Below, piece by piece: positions 27,601 through 38,400 of a stretch of 64,000 nucleotides of DNA (within the stretch, counting starts at the first letter, position 1; each line of letters begins with the position of its first letter). The translations under genes were made by a program, and so were the position numbers. Source of the DNA: Paulownia fortunei (taxonomy: Eukaryota > Streptophyta > Magnoliopsida > Lamiales > Paulowniaceae); the NCBI GenBank assembly GCA_019321725.1, contig CM033108.1, positions 374,501 through 438,500 on the forward strand. Reading direction: 5' to 3'. Under the pieces are notes generated by a model. That model ran no database searches. It was not told the origin of the DNA and worked only from the letters and a program-made list of their open reading frames with translations.

Positions 27601-28561
27601 ACTGCTTGGAGAGATTCCAGAAAGAACTGTTTTTATGCAGAAAGGAATGGAAAAAGCTCTACGGCCATACTTTGAGCTTACAAATGTATGAGTCTATTTA
27701 AGTTCCACTGACCATCTGACAATATTCTCACATGTTCTATGTTAATATATGGCCTTCTGTTTTAAATTTTTGTTTTGGTTCAAGTATTGTGAATAGAAAG
27801 TGTTGTTAGTAGGATAGTTGGGAAAAATGCAACGACCAGTTTGCGGTATTCTACATTATTCAGAGAAATTTCGAAGTGGGAAAATATTCGGGGGTGCTTG
27901 GGTAGGATGTACTGCTCTAAGTAATGGCTGCAGTTCTATTATCCTATCTGGAGCAGATCCTGAATTTTGCCTTGGGGCCTGGAGAGTTTTTTCGGAGCAA
28001 TTTAGTATAACCAATCATCTGGTATTGACATATTTTTGTGGGTTTCAGGCTGTTCGAATTGGAGATTTGGAGCTGTTCAAAACAGTAGCTGAGAAGTTCA
28101 CCGGCACCTTCAGTTCTGACCGAACCAACAATTTGATTGTCAGGCTACGACACAATGTGATTAGAACTGGATTACGCAACATTAGTATTTCATACTCCAG
28201 GGTCTCACTTGCTGATGCTGCTAAGAAGTTGAGATTGGATTCTGCAAATCCTGTTGCTGATGCAGAAAGTATTGTATCCAAAGCAATTCGAGATGGTGCA
28301 ATTGATGCCACAATAGACCATACTAATGGATGGATGATATCGAAGGAGACGGGGGATATTTACTCAACAAATGAGCCTCAGATTGCATTTAACTCGAGGA
28401 TTGCTTTTTGCCTAAACATGCACAACGAAGCAGTGCGGGCCCTTAGATTTCCACCAAATTCTCACAAGGAAAAGGAAAGTGCAGAGAAGAGAAGAGAGAG
28501 ACAACAGCAAGAGCAAGAGCTTGCAAAACATATAGCTGAGGAGGATGATGATGAATTCTGA
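24650..28561 (+). CDS. RPN3: 26S proteasome non-ATPase regulatory subunit 3 (RPN3)
   Basis: Eight exons, 24650-24731, 25089-25279, 25898-26035, 26129-26265, 26462-26516, 26600-26710, 27446-27685 and 28049-28561, give 488 residues, the length known for plant RPN3. It is a structural subunit of the 19S lid that helps hold the deubiquitinase module. The sequence shows the acidic N-terminus [11 protein letters not shown], helical-repeat segments ([33 protein letters not shown]), the PCI region around residues 250-430 ([20 protein letters not shown]) and the conserved tail ending EEDDDEF. Seven introns all end in AG; six begin with GT. Intron 6 begins with GC (CAG then GCAAAT at 26711), which is required because reading on reaches a stop within nine codons. 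The ATG at 24650 starts the conserved N-terminus. Confidence 0.96.
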
Positions 28562-29926
28562 TGATAAGGGTTATATGGTTGCACTGTAGGATTCTCTTAT
28601 GTGTTGCACCATGATTATCAAATTTTCTTGCAAGGATGTTTCTCAGACTGATGGGGCTACTAGCCTTCTATAGCTTTTTGCCTTCACTGCACACTGGTGT
28701 ATGAGCTGTTTCAGCCCCAAGTATGTTGGTTACTTCTTTTGAATTGAACTGCAGAGTGGTTGCCCTTTGATTTGTTTAACTCCAAAGAACTCCTTTTATT
28801 AGCTAAACTGCAAATTTGATAAGAAATCATAATTGTGTTGAACATGCTTGAAACAGCGAAATTCTGAACATTTAATTTTATTGAAATACATTCTTGGTGC
28901 AGGTTCTCTCTGTTTTGTTTACTTAAATGTAATTCTTCCTTAATTGTTATAAGATTGTTAATGAGTTTGATTTTTGCACAGCAGGAAAACCAACCTTGAA
29001 ATATTTCCTTGTTTGCCTATTTAGCAACAGGTTCCTAGGCATCAAATAAATGAAGAGTTCTTGGATGCTGGGACACTGTTATAATTTTTAAGACTGCATC
29101 GTCCTATTCTAGAGTTTTGTTGGAGGTACTGGAAAACACAAAATCCTACATGACGTATATCTTGTAATAACATTTGAAGCAGCAATGTATTTAAGGTGTA
29201 TCCTGATATCTTGGAAAGATAGCTGTGAGAAGATTTATACATTGTTCCTGTTCCGTTTATTTTACTTGGATACACAGGTTATAAGTGGTGGCGTTGTATT
29301 CTCGAAAATTTGATGGTAAACTTGATTTATATCTTTGCAGAACAGTTAGTGCAAGTTAAAACAAACCCACGTATTACCCATATCTTTTCTATACCATCTT
29401 TCAACTGCTACCGAGGATGCACGGGACAGCATAAAGATCGAGTGACATCTAATCAATCAATTTCGTTTAATTCTGCTAACCTTAAAATTTGCACTAGCAG
29501 AAACAACTTTTGTTATTCAGGCCACTTTCAGTCCGCAAGGCTATTGGACGTCCAAGGAGGTATATAAATAAAGCAGCCAATGTTCGAGTCCATTTACAAA
29601 TTGGTGTAGCCTGTATATTTAATTGCTACTCCAGCAAGTACATTAGTAGCAGCCTAAAATAGTGTTTGCGATTTCAAAAATCTAATACACGCATAACAGG
29701 TGCCAAGATTTTTAGTAGAAAACTGAATTAAACACACTAATATTACACAATGTTAACCAGAAAACCATAGAACATGCACACAGCCGTCGACTGGAATCCC
29801 TCCATAGGGGTGATACTCTACATTGAGATTGGAGCAACAAGCTACATTGTAGTTTCAGAGAAAATAGAGAGTAAAGAAAATGGAAAGCTTCAGCATAGGT
29901 GAAAATGAGTAGCACTGTTTCAGCAT
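28562..29926. other. Spacer between two converging genes
   Basis: This stretch holds the 3' untranslated regions of RPN3 (plus strand) and the TRAPP gene (minus strand). No coding exon was seen; the short open frames here have no recognisable features. Confidence 0.6.
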
Positions 29927-32000
29927 TCAGCCTGCTGGATTCATTCCAAAAGACTTGACAATTGTGCTGACTCTTTCAGCAAAAGTTTTGGAAGTTATTT
30001 TTTTACCCGGAATGTGAAATGGGTTTGAAACTGCATCAACATAGGCAGCATGGAACTTCCTGAAAAACTGTTTTCAAAATCAGAGAGGAAGTTAGCTGCC
30101 GTATTCTGGATACTGAACATTAGCAAGGGGTCTCTAAAGCAGCAATCCAAATGACAATCAGAGTTAGAAACGTTAGGAACCTGAGAATCAATAAAACAAG
30201 AAAATGTAAAGAAACTCATAAACAACATGTTGTTTGCAACTTCAACTGACTCCAATTCCCAAGGTCAAGTGATTCTAGCATAAAATTCTCACCACAAGAT
30301 TTAAATAAAGCTTGAACGCAATGAGGACAGAACGAGACAGATGGAGATGATCAGAGCTACTGTATTTTCTAAAAATCAAGAGAAACAAGCTTTGTAGTTG
30401 TCAGAATTGAATCGAGTATTACACAAAATAAATTCCGAGATTGATTTGAGATTTGATATGAAGCTGACAAATTTAAGCAAGAGAAATGCTTAGGAGTTGA
30501 TGCTACTATAAGTCAATCAATAAATGGTTACTCTCCAGCAATAGTTGTTAAGGACCCAAATGCAGCCAGAAAGACAAGAAGATCTGTCGGGTAATATAAT
30601 AACTGACATTCTGCCCAAATGTTTTCAACAGCCTCTACCATAGAGAGTGAGTTTAAGTGGTAGGAAACAGAAGTAAACGTGAGAATACTATTTCAATGTG
30701 CAAACATTGGTTCTAGGAATTTAACAGAGCAGGAAGTCCATCTCAGCATTGTAAAACTTACGTTTCGCACATCTGCATCTCGGACATCAAGATCTGTTGT
30801 CACCATTATGAACTTCACCTTGGTATTGGTCAAGTAACCGTACCTGAAAACATTGCATCATGAGCTTCAGAGAGCGAGTAAGCCCACCTCCTGTTTTGAA
30901 CCATAGTTAAAGAAAACAAGATTCTTCGTACTTACACTTTGTAGTTTTCAGTTGGATATAGCAAACCAAGAAATGCCTCATTTATTGTTGGGCCAGACTT
31001 TTTCGGGTTGTTCACTGGTGAAAACAGGAAATTCCAAAAGAAGATTTATTCAGACATAATGTAAGTATGACTACAATTTCGATTAAGCATACACAACAAT
31101 AAACTGATCATTGTGTTAATAAACTGATCATTGAACACAATAAAGACAAAGTCGTATCCCATAGTTATTTGGGATGGCTACACTCTTCTTCCACCCGACA
31201 CCATCAAGGGTCACCTTTAAAGTGAAAACACAAAGGACAAATCCTTCTTAATAACCTCAACCTCGTTCAAGGTGATTTCGGTCAACCCATCTTCCTCTTG
31301 AGTTTATTGCTGATATGAGTTCAACAAGTTTGCATTATTAGTGCATCTAATGACCTTCTCTAAATGTGCCTAAATCATCTCAAACGATTCTTTTGCAAAT
31401 TTTTGGAAGGTCAGGGCTCTAACCAACTTTAAGCATACTTATTCTTACTACATCCTTTCGTTTAACGCACATTCCATCTTAACATTCTTGATCCAGCTAC
31501 ATTATTGCTGATATGAAATATATTTATACATATTCTCCTAAATCCTGGTATTCATGTAACTGAGGGTTTCATGGTTGCAACTAATATACTAGTAATTCGC
31601 AACTGTAATCGGGAATTCAGAAATTTTTAGGTATTCAAATTATTTAGTCTCTCACACTAATTTTTACTTTGTCAGAGATGTTTATCTACAAAACACTCAT
31701 TCAACAACCAAAATTAAAAAGATCTAATAAATAAATTCACCTCTTTCTTCGACGACGTCGAGAGAACAATGGACCATATGATGAAGCTTGAGCACATCAT
31801 CTGCCTCAGTAAAACTCTGTATGTACAACGGATTGTTCTGCAAATCACAAGAAATTCAAACCCAAATATTATTATGATTTGTTGTTTTTGTATTCATGTA
31901 TTAAAGCAAATATAAAGACTGATTAAATCATATATAGAAACGCGAAAGTAGAGAGACGGCGGCGCACCTGGTGGCCGACGACGGCGAGGCAGACAATCAT
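29927..32000 (-). CDS. TRAPPC2L: Trafficking protein particle complex subunit 2-like (TRAPPC2L)
   Basis: Five exons on the minus strand, 32000-31968, 31837-31741, 31014-30936, 30843-30762 and 30067-29927, give 143 residues. The product begins MIVCLAVVGHQNNPLYIQSF and contains HHMVHCSLDVVEER, NEAFLGLLYPTENYKVYGY and TNTKVKFIMVTTD, which are typical of the sedlin-like TRAPPC2L family; it ends KSFGMNPAG. This small longin-fold protein is part of TRAPP, the tethering and Rab-GEF complex of the early secretory pathway and Golgi. All introns have GT-AG ends; several donors are perfect GTAAGT. The first coding exon is only 33 bases, too short to stand out alone, but its start and phase fit. Intron 2 (31015-31740) contains a decayed LINE fragment. 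Confidence 0.93.
31135..31500 (-). pseudogene. Decayed LINE reverse-transcriptase C-terminal fragment
   Basis: Read on the minus strand, 31500-31440 translates as VAGSRMLRWNVR-stop-TKG, close to the VAEMRMLRWMCGHTRKD block found at the C-terminus of plant LINE reverse transcriptases. The next part (about 31415-31370) gives KFAKESFEMI-stop-AHLEK, matching the KLRENRLRWFGHVRR block. The end near 31140-31200 gives a remnant of the DPK-LG tail. Frames are broken by stops and shifts, so it is a dead fragment inside a TRAPPC2L intron. Confidence 0.65.
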
Positions 32001-32583
32001 TTCTCTGCGCTCTGATGTTTGAGCTCAGATCCTTCACTGTGACAGTAATGAGAGGAAATTACAAAGACAAAATTGCATTTTCAACCACACAAGATGGGAG
32101 AGCTCATATTTTTGGTCCCATACTTCACAAGATTTGCAAAAGTAGTCCCTTAATTTAAATTTTTCTGTCACATTTCAGTTTTTTTTTTCCACTTTAGGAA
32201 TTTTGAACGACAAATAGCACATGACATAACCAAAGATTCCAGAATTATATATGATCAAAATTATAATTTTAGTTGGGCCATAGGACAAAAATAATCCTTT
32301 AAAAATTGGTGGCAGCGTTGAGTTTGAAATAATTTAAATACAAGTAATTAATAATAAATTTTATTTTTTATTAGAATTAGGCATTTGGTGCCTAAAATTA
32401 GGATGTTCACACTTAGAAATAAATTGACTTGCCTTTCTCATGCAATAGGGTCGTTAAATTCTACCTTAAATCAAACTTCATAATTTTCTAGACAAATTTT
32501 ATATCTTCTCTCCCCAAATTTTGAAAAATGTCATTGGCCTATTTTTCGAAGTGGCAAAAGGACAATTCTTAAACGAATTTTTA

Positions 32584-32657
32584 TTTTTATTTTTTATTAT
32601 TATTATTATTATTCTTTTTTTTTTTTTTGGCGGGGGGGGGGGGGGGGGGGTGGGGGG
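32584..32657 (+). repeat. Low-complexity block with a G19 homopolymer
   Basis: A (TTA)n stretch passes into a T run, then GGC, then 19 Gs (32632-32650), one T and six more Gs (32652-32657). Long G runs are rare in plant DNA, can form quadruplexes and are error-prone in sequencing. Confidence 0.9.
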
Positions 32658-33632
32658 TGCTGCTACTATGCTTCAAGGGCATATGGGAAAAGGGACTTAA
32701 CTTAGGTTGGATTATTGTTGGTTCTGTAATAGAGTTTTAAAAAGTTTAAAAAACGTTGTTGAAAGTGATAGGTTAAATGGAATGAATGTCTTAATACTTG
32801 ACTACTTGACATTTGTAATTTCAATTAGAAGTTATACCTTTTCCTTTCCCATGATCTTAACAAAGCATTTCACTTTGTTTGCTCGTGATTATTCTAAATT
32901 CCAATAAGTATTGGATTTGTAAATTTTAATAAGTAATATACCTGAGTTTGGGTTATATGATATCAAAAAATACCATATTTTGGTTAATTCCACAAATTTA
33001 AATAATGTGGCGTAACATCAATTGATGAAAAAACACAAATTAAAAAATTCATTTAATCAATGGACACAAAACAATAAATACATATGCCTTGTAATAAAAT
33101 TATATAAAAAGTTATCATGATTAACCTTTTTTTAAGAATTATTGTACGATTACTTATATTTTTTTCATCTCAAACACATTAAGTAAACGGAAAAAATGAA
33201 GATGTATACGAATAAATTGCATTTGGAATTTTAAACTAAACCGATGCACACCTCTTTTGCAATTTCAAGGATTTTACTATATTTTATATTTATCATATAT
33301 CAAAAATTATCAATAAATAAATATTATTATCCCAGTAATATTCATACTATATATCCGATATTTAAATTATTAATAAATATTTTATTTAATAAAAAACAAA
33401 ATATTTATTTATCATACTTGATATATTATTTATCAAGTATAGCTTTTCAAAAATTATCCAACGAGTGCAAAACATAAATTAAACATCATGGCCATTTCTC
33501 ACCTGCGACCAAAAATGTCACAATAATTTAATAATGGTACAAGTTACCATTGAAAAGCATAAAATAAAATGAAAAAATTAAAAAAACACAAAGCAAAATG
33601 AAGGGCAAACACACATAAAAAAAATACTTTTA

Positions 33633-33701
33633 CGGCGCGTAATGACAAGAAAGCCCCTGAATTCACCTGTGATAGCCTGTAAGCGGCGCGTGATATATCA
33701 C
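33633..33701 (+). promoter_or_regulatory. Paired CGGCGCGT words and palindrome in the UBC23 promoter
   Basis: CGGCGCGT occurs at 33633-33640 and 33684-33691. It contains the CGCGT core bound by calmodulin-binding CAMTA factors. The second copy overlaps the perfect palindrome GTGATATATCAC (33690-33701). Both lie 25-95 bases upstream of the TATA box. Function is inferred. Confidence 0.35.
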
Positions 33702-33725
33702 CCCATAACCTTTTTCTCTAAACTC

Positions 33726-33735
33726 TATATATAAA
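33726..33735 (+). promoter_or_regulatory. TATA box of UBC23
   Basis: TATATATAAA is followed about 30 bases later by the probable start of a leader exon that ends at 33828 with a good donor (CAAAG then GTAATC). The matching acceptor is TTTACCAG just before the ATG at 35441, so the leader intron is about 1.6 kb. Confidence 0.6.
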
Positions 33736-35440
33736 CATTTCTTCTCACGATTAATAGAATCAACGCAGAGAGCTGCTCATTTTTCTATTTTCAATCAATC
33801 AATTTTCTCCTTGAGCTGGATTTCAAAGGTAATCGATTACATTCTTCTCCTCATTCGTCCAATTGATTTGCAATCAATTAATTTATTTATCTCCGCGTCT
33901 TCTATAATTCGTTTATGTATTTTCTTTTTCTTTTTTTTTCCTTTGAATCAGGTGAATGAATCTGCGCACGTAACAATTCATTTGATCTTGTTTTGGCACA
34001 TTTTTATTTGTTAGCTTCTTCTTTAGCTATAACGAGTTTGAATGGATGATGAGTTTGGAGCTGGTCTAGGGATTTATTTATGTTTCGGTGATACTCTTTC
34101 AGTTCCTTTTTCCATCTAGATTTTTAATTTTAAAATGCTATTGTGTTTCGCTTTATTGTTTCTATAACCCGTGGCAATTATGAGATGATGTGAGGGAAGT
34201 CCGGTTGAAATCATAAGTGGTGGGATTTGATATGATGACGGTGTAATTGAGGTAATTGAGTGAAATGAACTCAATTCACGGTGTGGACTTGAGAAAAACT
34301 TTGTTTAAAAATGCTGCTGTTTGAGAACCCTTTTGAGATTTTCAGATATTGGTGGATTGAGTGTCTGCAAATGGTTCTGCTGAGGTGGATATCAAATTTG
34401 TTTTTCCGTTGCATTCTATTTGTAACAATTGTTTTTTTAAAATGCTTTCAAAAGAATGTGATTCTGTTATGCTTATGAAATAATTACCCTTGCGCTGATT
34501 TTAGCAGCATAATCTTGTTAATATAGGATTATGGTTAAATTGTTTTTTCTTTGATAAAGTTGCCACTATATTAGGTATGGTTAACTCAATTTAGGTGGGG
34601 AGATTTCATTAGCTGCATGTTTTTGAAAGTTTTAACTCATAAAAGAAGATATTTACTGCTTATTCTATTTATATATAGAAATGTGTTAGACAATTGTTGG
34701 TGATTTGCAACTCCCCATTGAAGAAAACAATTTCTCCAGGACTGAGAACTATTGGCACATCTGTTGCACTATTATATTTATTTGTCACTTTTTTATTTCC
34801 CTATACGGGAAAGTGATGCGCCTTAAAGTGGTATACCTTGGTGCTTGTTAGTTTTTCAGTTTTCCAGCTCAACAATTAGTAAATCTTTATCAATTAAAAA
34901 AAAAAAGTTGTTGGGGGATGAGAGAATTTTTCCACTGCTGCTTTTGGCAGATTGTATTGGGCTCTGAAATGAGGACTCATGTAAAAATGGTTCAAATCCA
35001 GCCAAATCCAACTGTCAGTTTCCATCTACTAACATGACATATTCTGAACCAGTTGAGATGATACTGTTGATGATTTATAAAGGATTATTTTGAAACTATA
35101 TGGTATTAGGGTTTTGATGTTTCACATTTGCATGCATTTGGGTTTGGTTTCGTTTTGTGATGGGAAGTAGTTAACCATGATCAGGATCTTCTGATTTGGA
35201 AATGGATCAAGAGAAAGTGGCAGATTATATAAAAATGAATGTTTTCTCAAATGTTATGTTTATAATAAAAATCAAATTCAGTCAAGTATTTTTAGAGACA
35301 TGAAACAGAAAAAAGGACTAAGATATCGTTCTACTTGACTCTTTAAAGATAGGGTGGTTAATATTTGTGCCCGGGAAGGGTGGGGAGTCATTAGCTATCT
35401 ATCGTACGACTTTCTAAATGGCATCTTGTGTGTTTACCAG

Positions 35441-38400
35441 ATGGAATCTGAGCAGCATTCTGATGTTTTGGATGTTAATGAACCTACAACTACTAATGGC
35501 AATGCTACCTCAAAACGCGGTGATTCTTCATCATACGGGCCTAATATAGATCCAAACTTGAGCTATGAAAATAAACCTGGCGAGATTCTCAAGAACTTAC
35601 AGAATGTCTCATACATCTATAGACAAGATGTTGTGAGAAACAAAACTAACACTGAGATTGGGATAGTGACTGAAGTTGCGGGTGATTCAGATTCCGATAG
35701 CAGCATAACTGATGATGAAGATGAGGATGAGGAAGAGGATGAGGATGAAAAAGATGATGAGGCTGGTTCTAGTGAGGAAGGTGATGTGGAAAACAACAGA
35801 AATTTTGGTGAGAATGCTGCTGAGAATAATGATAATAATGACTACAAGCACAGCCCACTTACTGCTGACCAAGTTAGAGTGCTTTGGATGGATGGGTCTG
35901 AAACAACGGAAAGTACCAATGATGTGAAAGTTGTTGATAGAGGGTTTTTACATGGTGATTATGTGGCTGCTGCTTCTGATCCAACGGGTCAAATAGGTAT
36001 TGTGGTTGATGTCAATATTAAAGTCGATTTATTAACACATGATGGATCTATTTTAAAAGATAAACCATCTAGAGACTTGAGGCGCATTAGAGATTTCACT
36101 GTTGGTGATCATGTCATCCTTGGGCCCTGGCTAGGTAGAATTGAAGATGTTTTTGATAATGTGACTGTTCAGCTTGATGATGGTTCTGTCTGCAAAGTGA
36201 TGAAAGCTGACCCATTGCATCTTAAACCAGTTGGAAAGAACATCCTTGAAGATGGACATTTTCCATATTATCCGGGTCAGCGTGTGAAGGCAAGTTCCTC
36301 ATCAGTTTTCAAGAATTCTAGGTGGCTATCTGGATTATGGAAAGCCAACCGATTGGAAGGTACGGTGACCAAAGTTACTGTAGGATCGGTGTTCATTTAC
36401 TGGATTGCTTCTGCTGGATATGGGCCCGACTCCGCTACTACTCCAGCTGAAGAGCAGAGTCCTAAGAATTTAAAACTATTGTCTTGTTTTGCGCATACAA
36501 ATTGGCAGTTGGGTGATTGGTGCCTACTTCCGTCATCCCAAGAGTCGTCATGCACGCCCTTGAACAAGGGATTATCAAAATCAGATTCTCATGATTCTGC
36601 TAAGGATGAACCTGAATCTACTGAAACAGGTGATGAGTCTGATGCAGAAGTGGCCACTACGGAGGAATCAACTGGGAATACTAAATCGATGGAAAATGAT
36701 TCAGAGGCTTCCTTGAGCAAAAATAGTGAAACATCAGATAATAATGCCTCTGCAGAAAGATTATGCAATAGTTCAGTGCCAGCTTCAAAGGAAGTTGTTC
36801 ATGAAACTTGGCCCCTTCATCGTAAAAAGATCCGTAAAGTGGTTGTCAGAAAGGACAAGAAAGCCAGGAAGAAAGTAGAAAATTTTGAAAGAGCACTTTT
36901 AATTATCAATACCAATACAAAAGTTGATGTTGCCTGGCAGGATGGCACAATAAAACGGGGCCTGGATTCCACATCTTTAATTCCCATCGATAGTCCTGGG
37001 GATCATGAATTTGTTGCAGAACAGTATGTAGTTGAGAAGGCTGCTGACAGTGATGATTCTGTTGAGACCAGACGTGTTGGGGTTGTAAAAAGTGTAAATG
37101 CAAAAGATCGGACAGCTTGTATCAGGTGGTTGAAACCCGTTGCCAGGGCAGAGGACCCTAGAGAATTTGATAAAGAGGAAGTGGTAAGTGTATATGAGCT
37201 AGAGGGGCATCCTGACTATGATTATTGCTATGGAGATGTAGTTGTTCGGCTGTCACCTATTTCTTTACCAGCCAAAATGGATTCCTTTGTGCACTCTATC
37301 GAAAATATGCCACTTAGTAGATCAGATGAGCCCAAACAGGAAAAGGGGAAGCATCATGGAAGGGAGAATACAGAAAACTCACCTGCTCATGACATGTCCA
37401 CTGAATTTTCAGATCTCTCTTGGGTCGGGAACATCACAGGGCTGAAAGATGGTGACATAGAAGTCACATGGGCTGATGGGATGATATCCACGGTAATTTT
37501 TCTGCAGGCCTCATGAAATATCAATATTCTATTTCTTACAATAAATCTGTTTCTTCCATAATAGTTTACTTTTCCTTTTGGCTAACTATGGGTTTCAATG
37601 AAAAACTCTGCTACATCAGGTTGGTCCTCAAGCAATATATGTTGTTGGTCGGGATGACGATGAGTCAATTGCAGCTGGAAGTGATGCCAGCGATGATGTG
37701 GCTAGCTGGGAAACTGTTGAAGATGACATGGATAGTGTCGATAATGCCGAGGTAAATGGCTACTAGAGCAGTTTATTTGATTACCTTGATTAATTTAGTC
37801 TATTCTTTGCCAGTATCACATCATATTATTTAAATCCTTTGTTTTAAGGTTTTGTGGAATGCTTTATGATGAGTGTGTGAAACAGTTCTTAGATTTGGTG
37901 CACCGAACAAAAAATTGTACAAACAGCAAATTGTTATAAGTTACCTTCGTTTCTCACAACCTAAAATGTTGACAAAGCAAGAGCTTTAGTGAAGCTGCTT
38001 ACCAGCTATGTTTGAATGGCTTCATGTTGATGTATATTATCTCTCTGGATAGCTTAAAGAGTCAAGCTCAGCCTCTGAACAAGTGTGCAAAAGCATATCT
38101 AAAGAGGCTGTTCAGTTACTTAACACATGATCTGAAAGTAACTGATAATGTACCTTCTTCTCGTGCGGAATATCTATTCTGCAAATCCTTAAGTAAATGT
38201 CTAAATTTTTTTGTCTGGTTGAAGAACTACACATTCACCTGTATGGCTTATATTGGAGGAGCGATAAAAAAATTGTACTGATTAAGATTTTTTTGAACAA
38301 AAAGTAACTGCGATCTGATAAAGTAGTTAAATTAGTCTGTTTCAGCATTTTGGCTACCAGCATTGTACCCAGAATTAAATATCAAATGTGATTTTACTAG

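Larger units (their letters stand above)
32001..33725. other. Divergent spacer between TRAPPC2L and UBC23
   Basis: This holds the promoters of both genes. It contains a low-complexity block with (TTA)n, poly-T and a G19 run (32584-32657). No coding exon was recognised. Confidence 0.6.

Noticed and set aside
27818..28048. Open frame in RPN3 intron 7, in frame with exon 8
   Set aside because: Reading out of exon 7 meets a stop at once (GTA TGA), so the intron cannot be translated in the RPN3 frame; the conserved protein joins exon 7 to 28049.
33829..35440. Possible miR399 target sites in the E2 gene leader, as in PHO2
   Set aside because: No match to the complement of miR399 was seen; only a weak TTTTGGCA word near 34945. 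This also favours UBC23 over PHO2.
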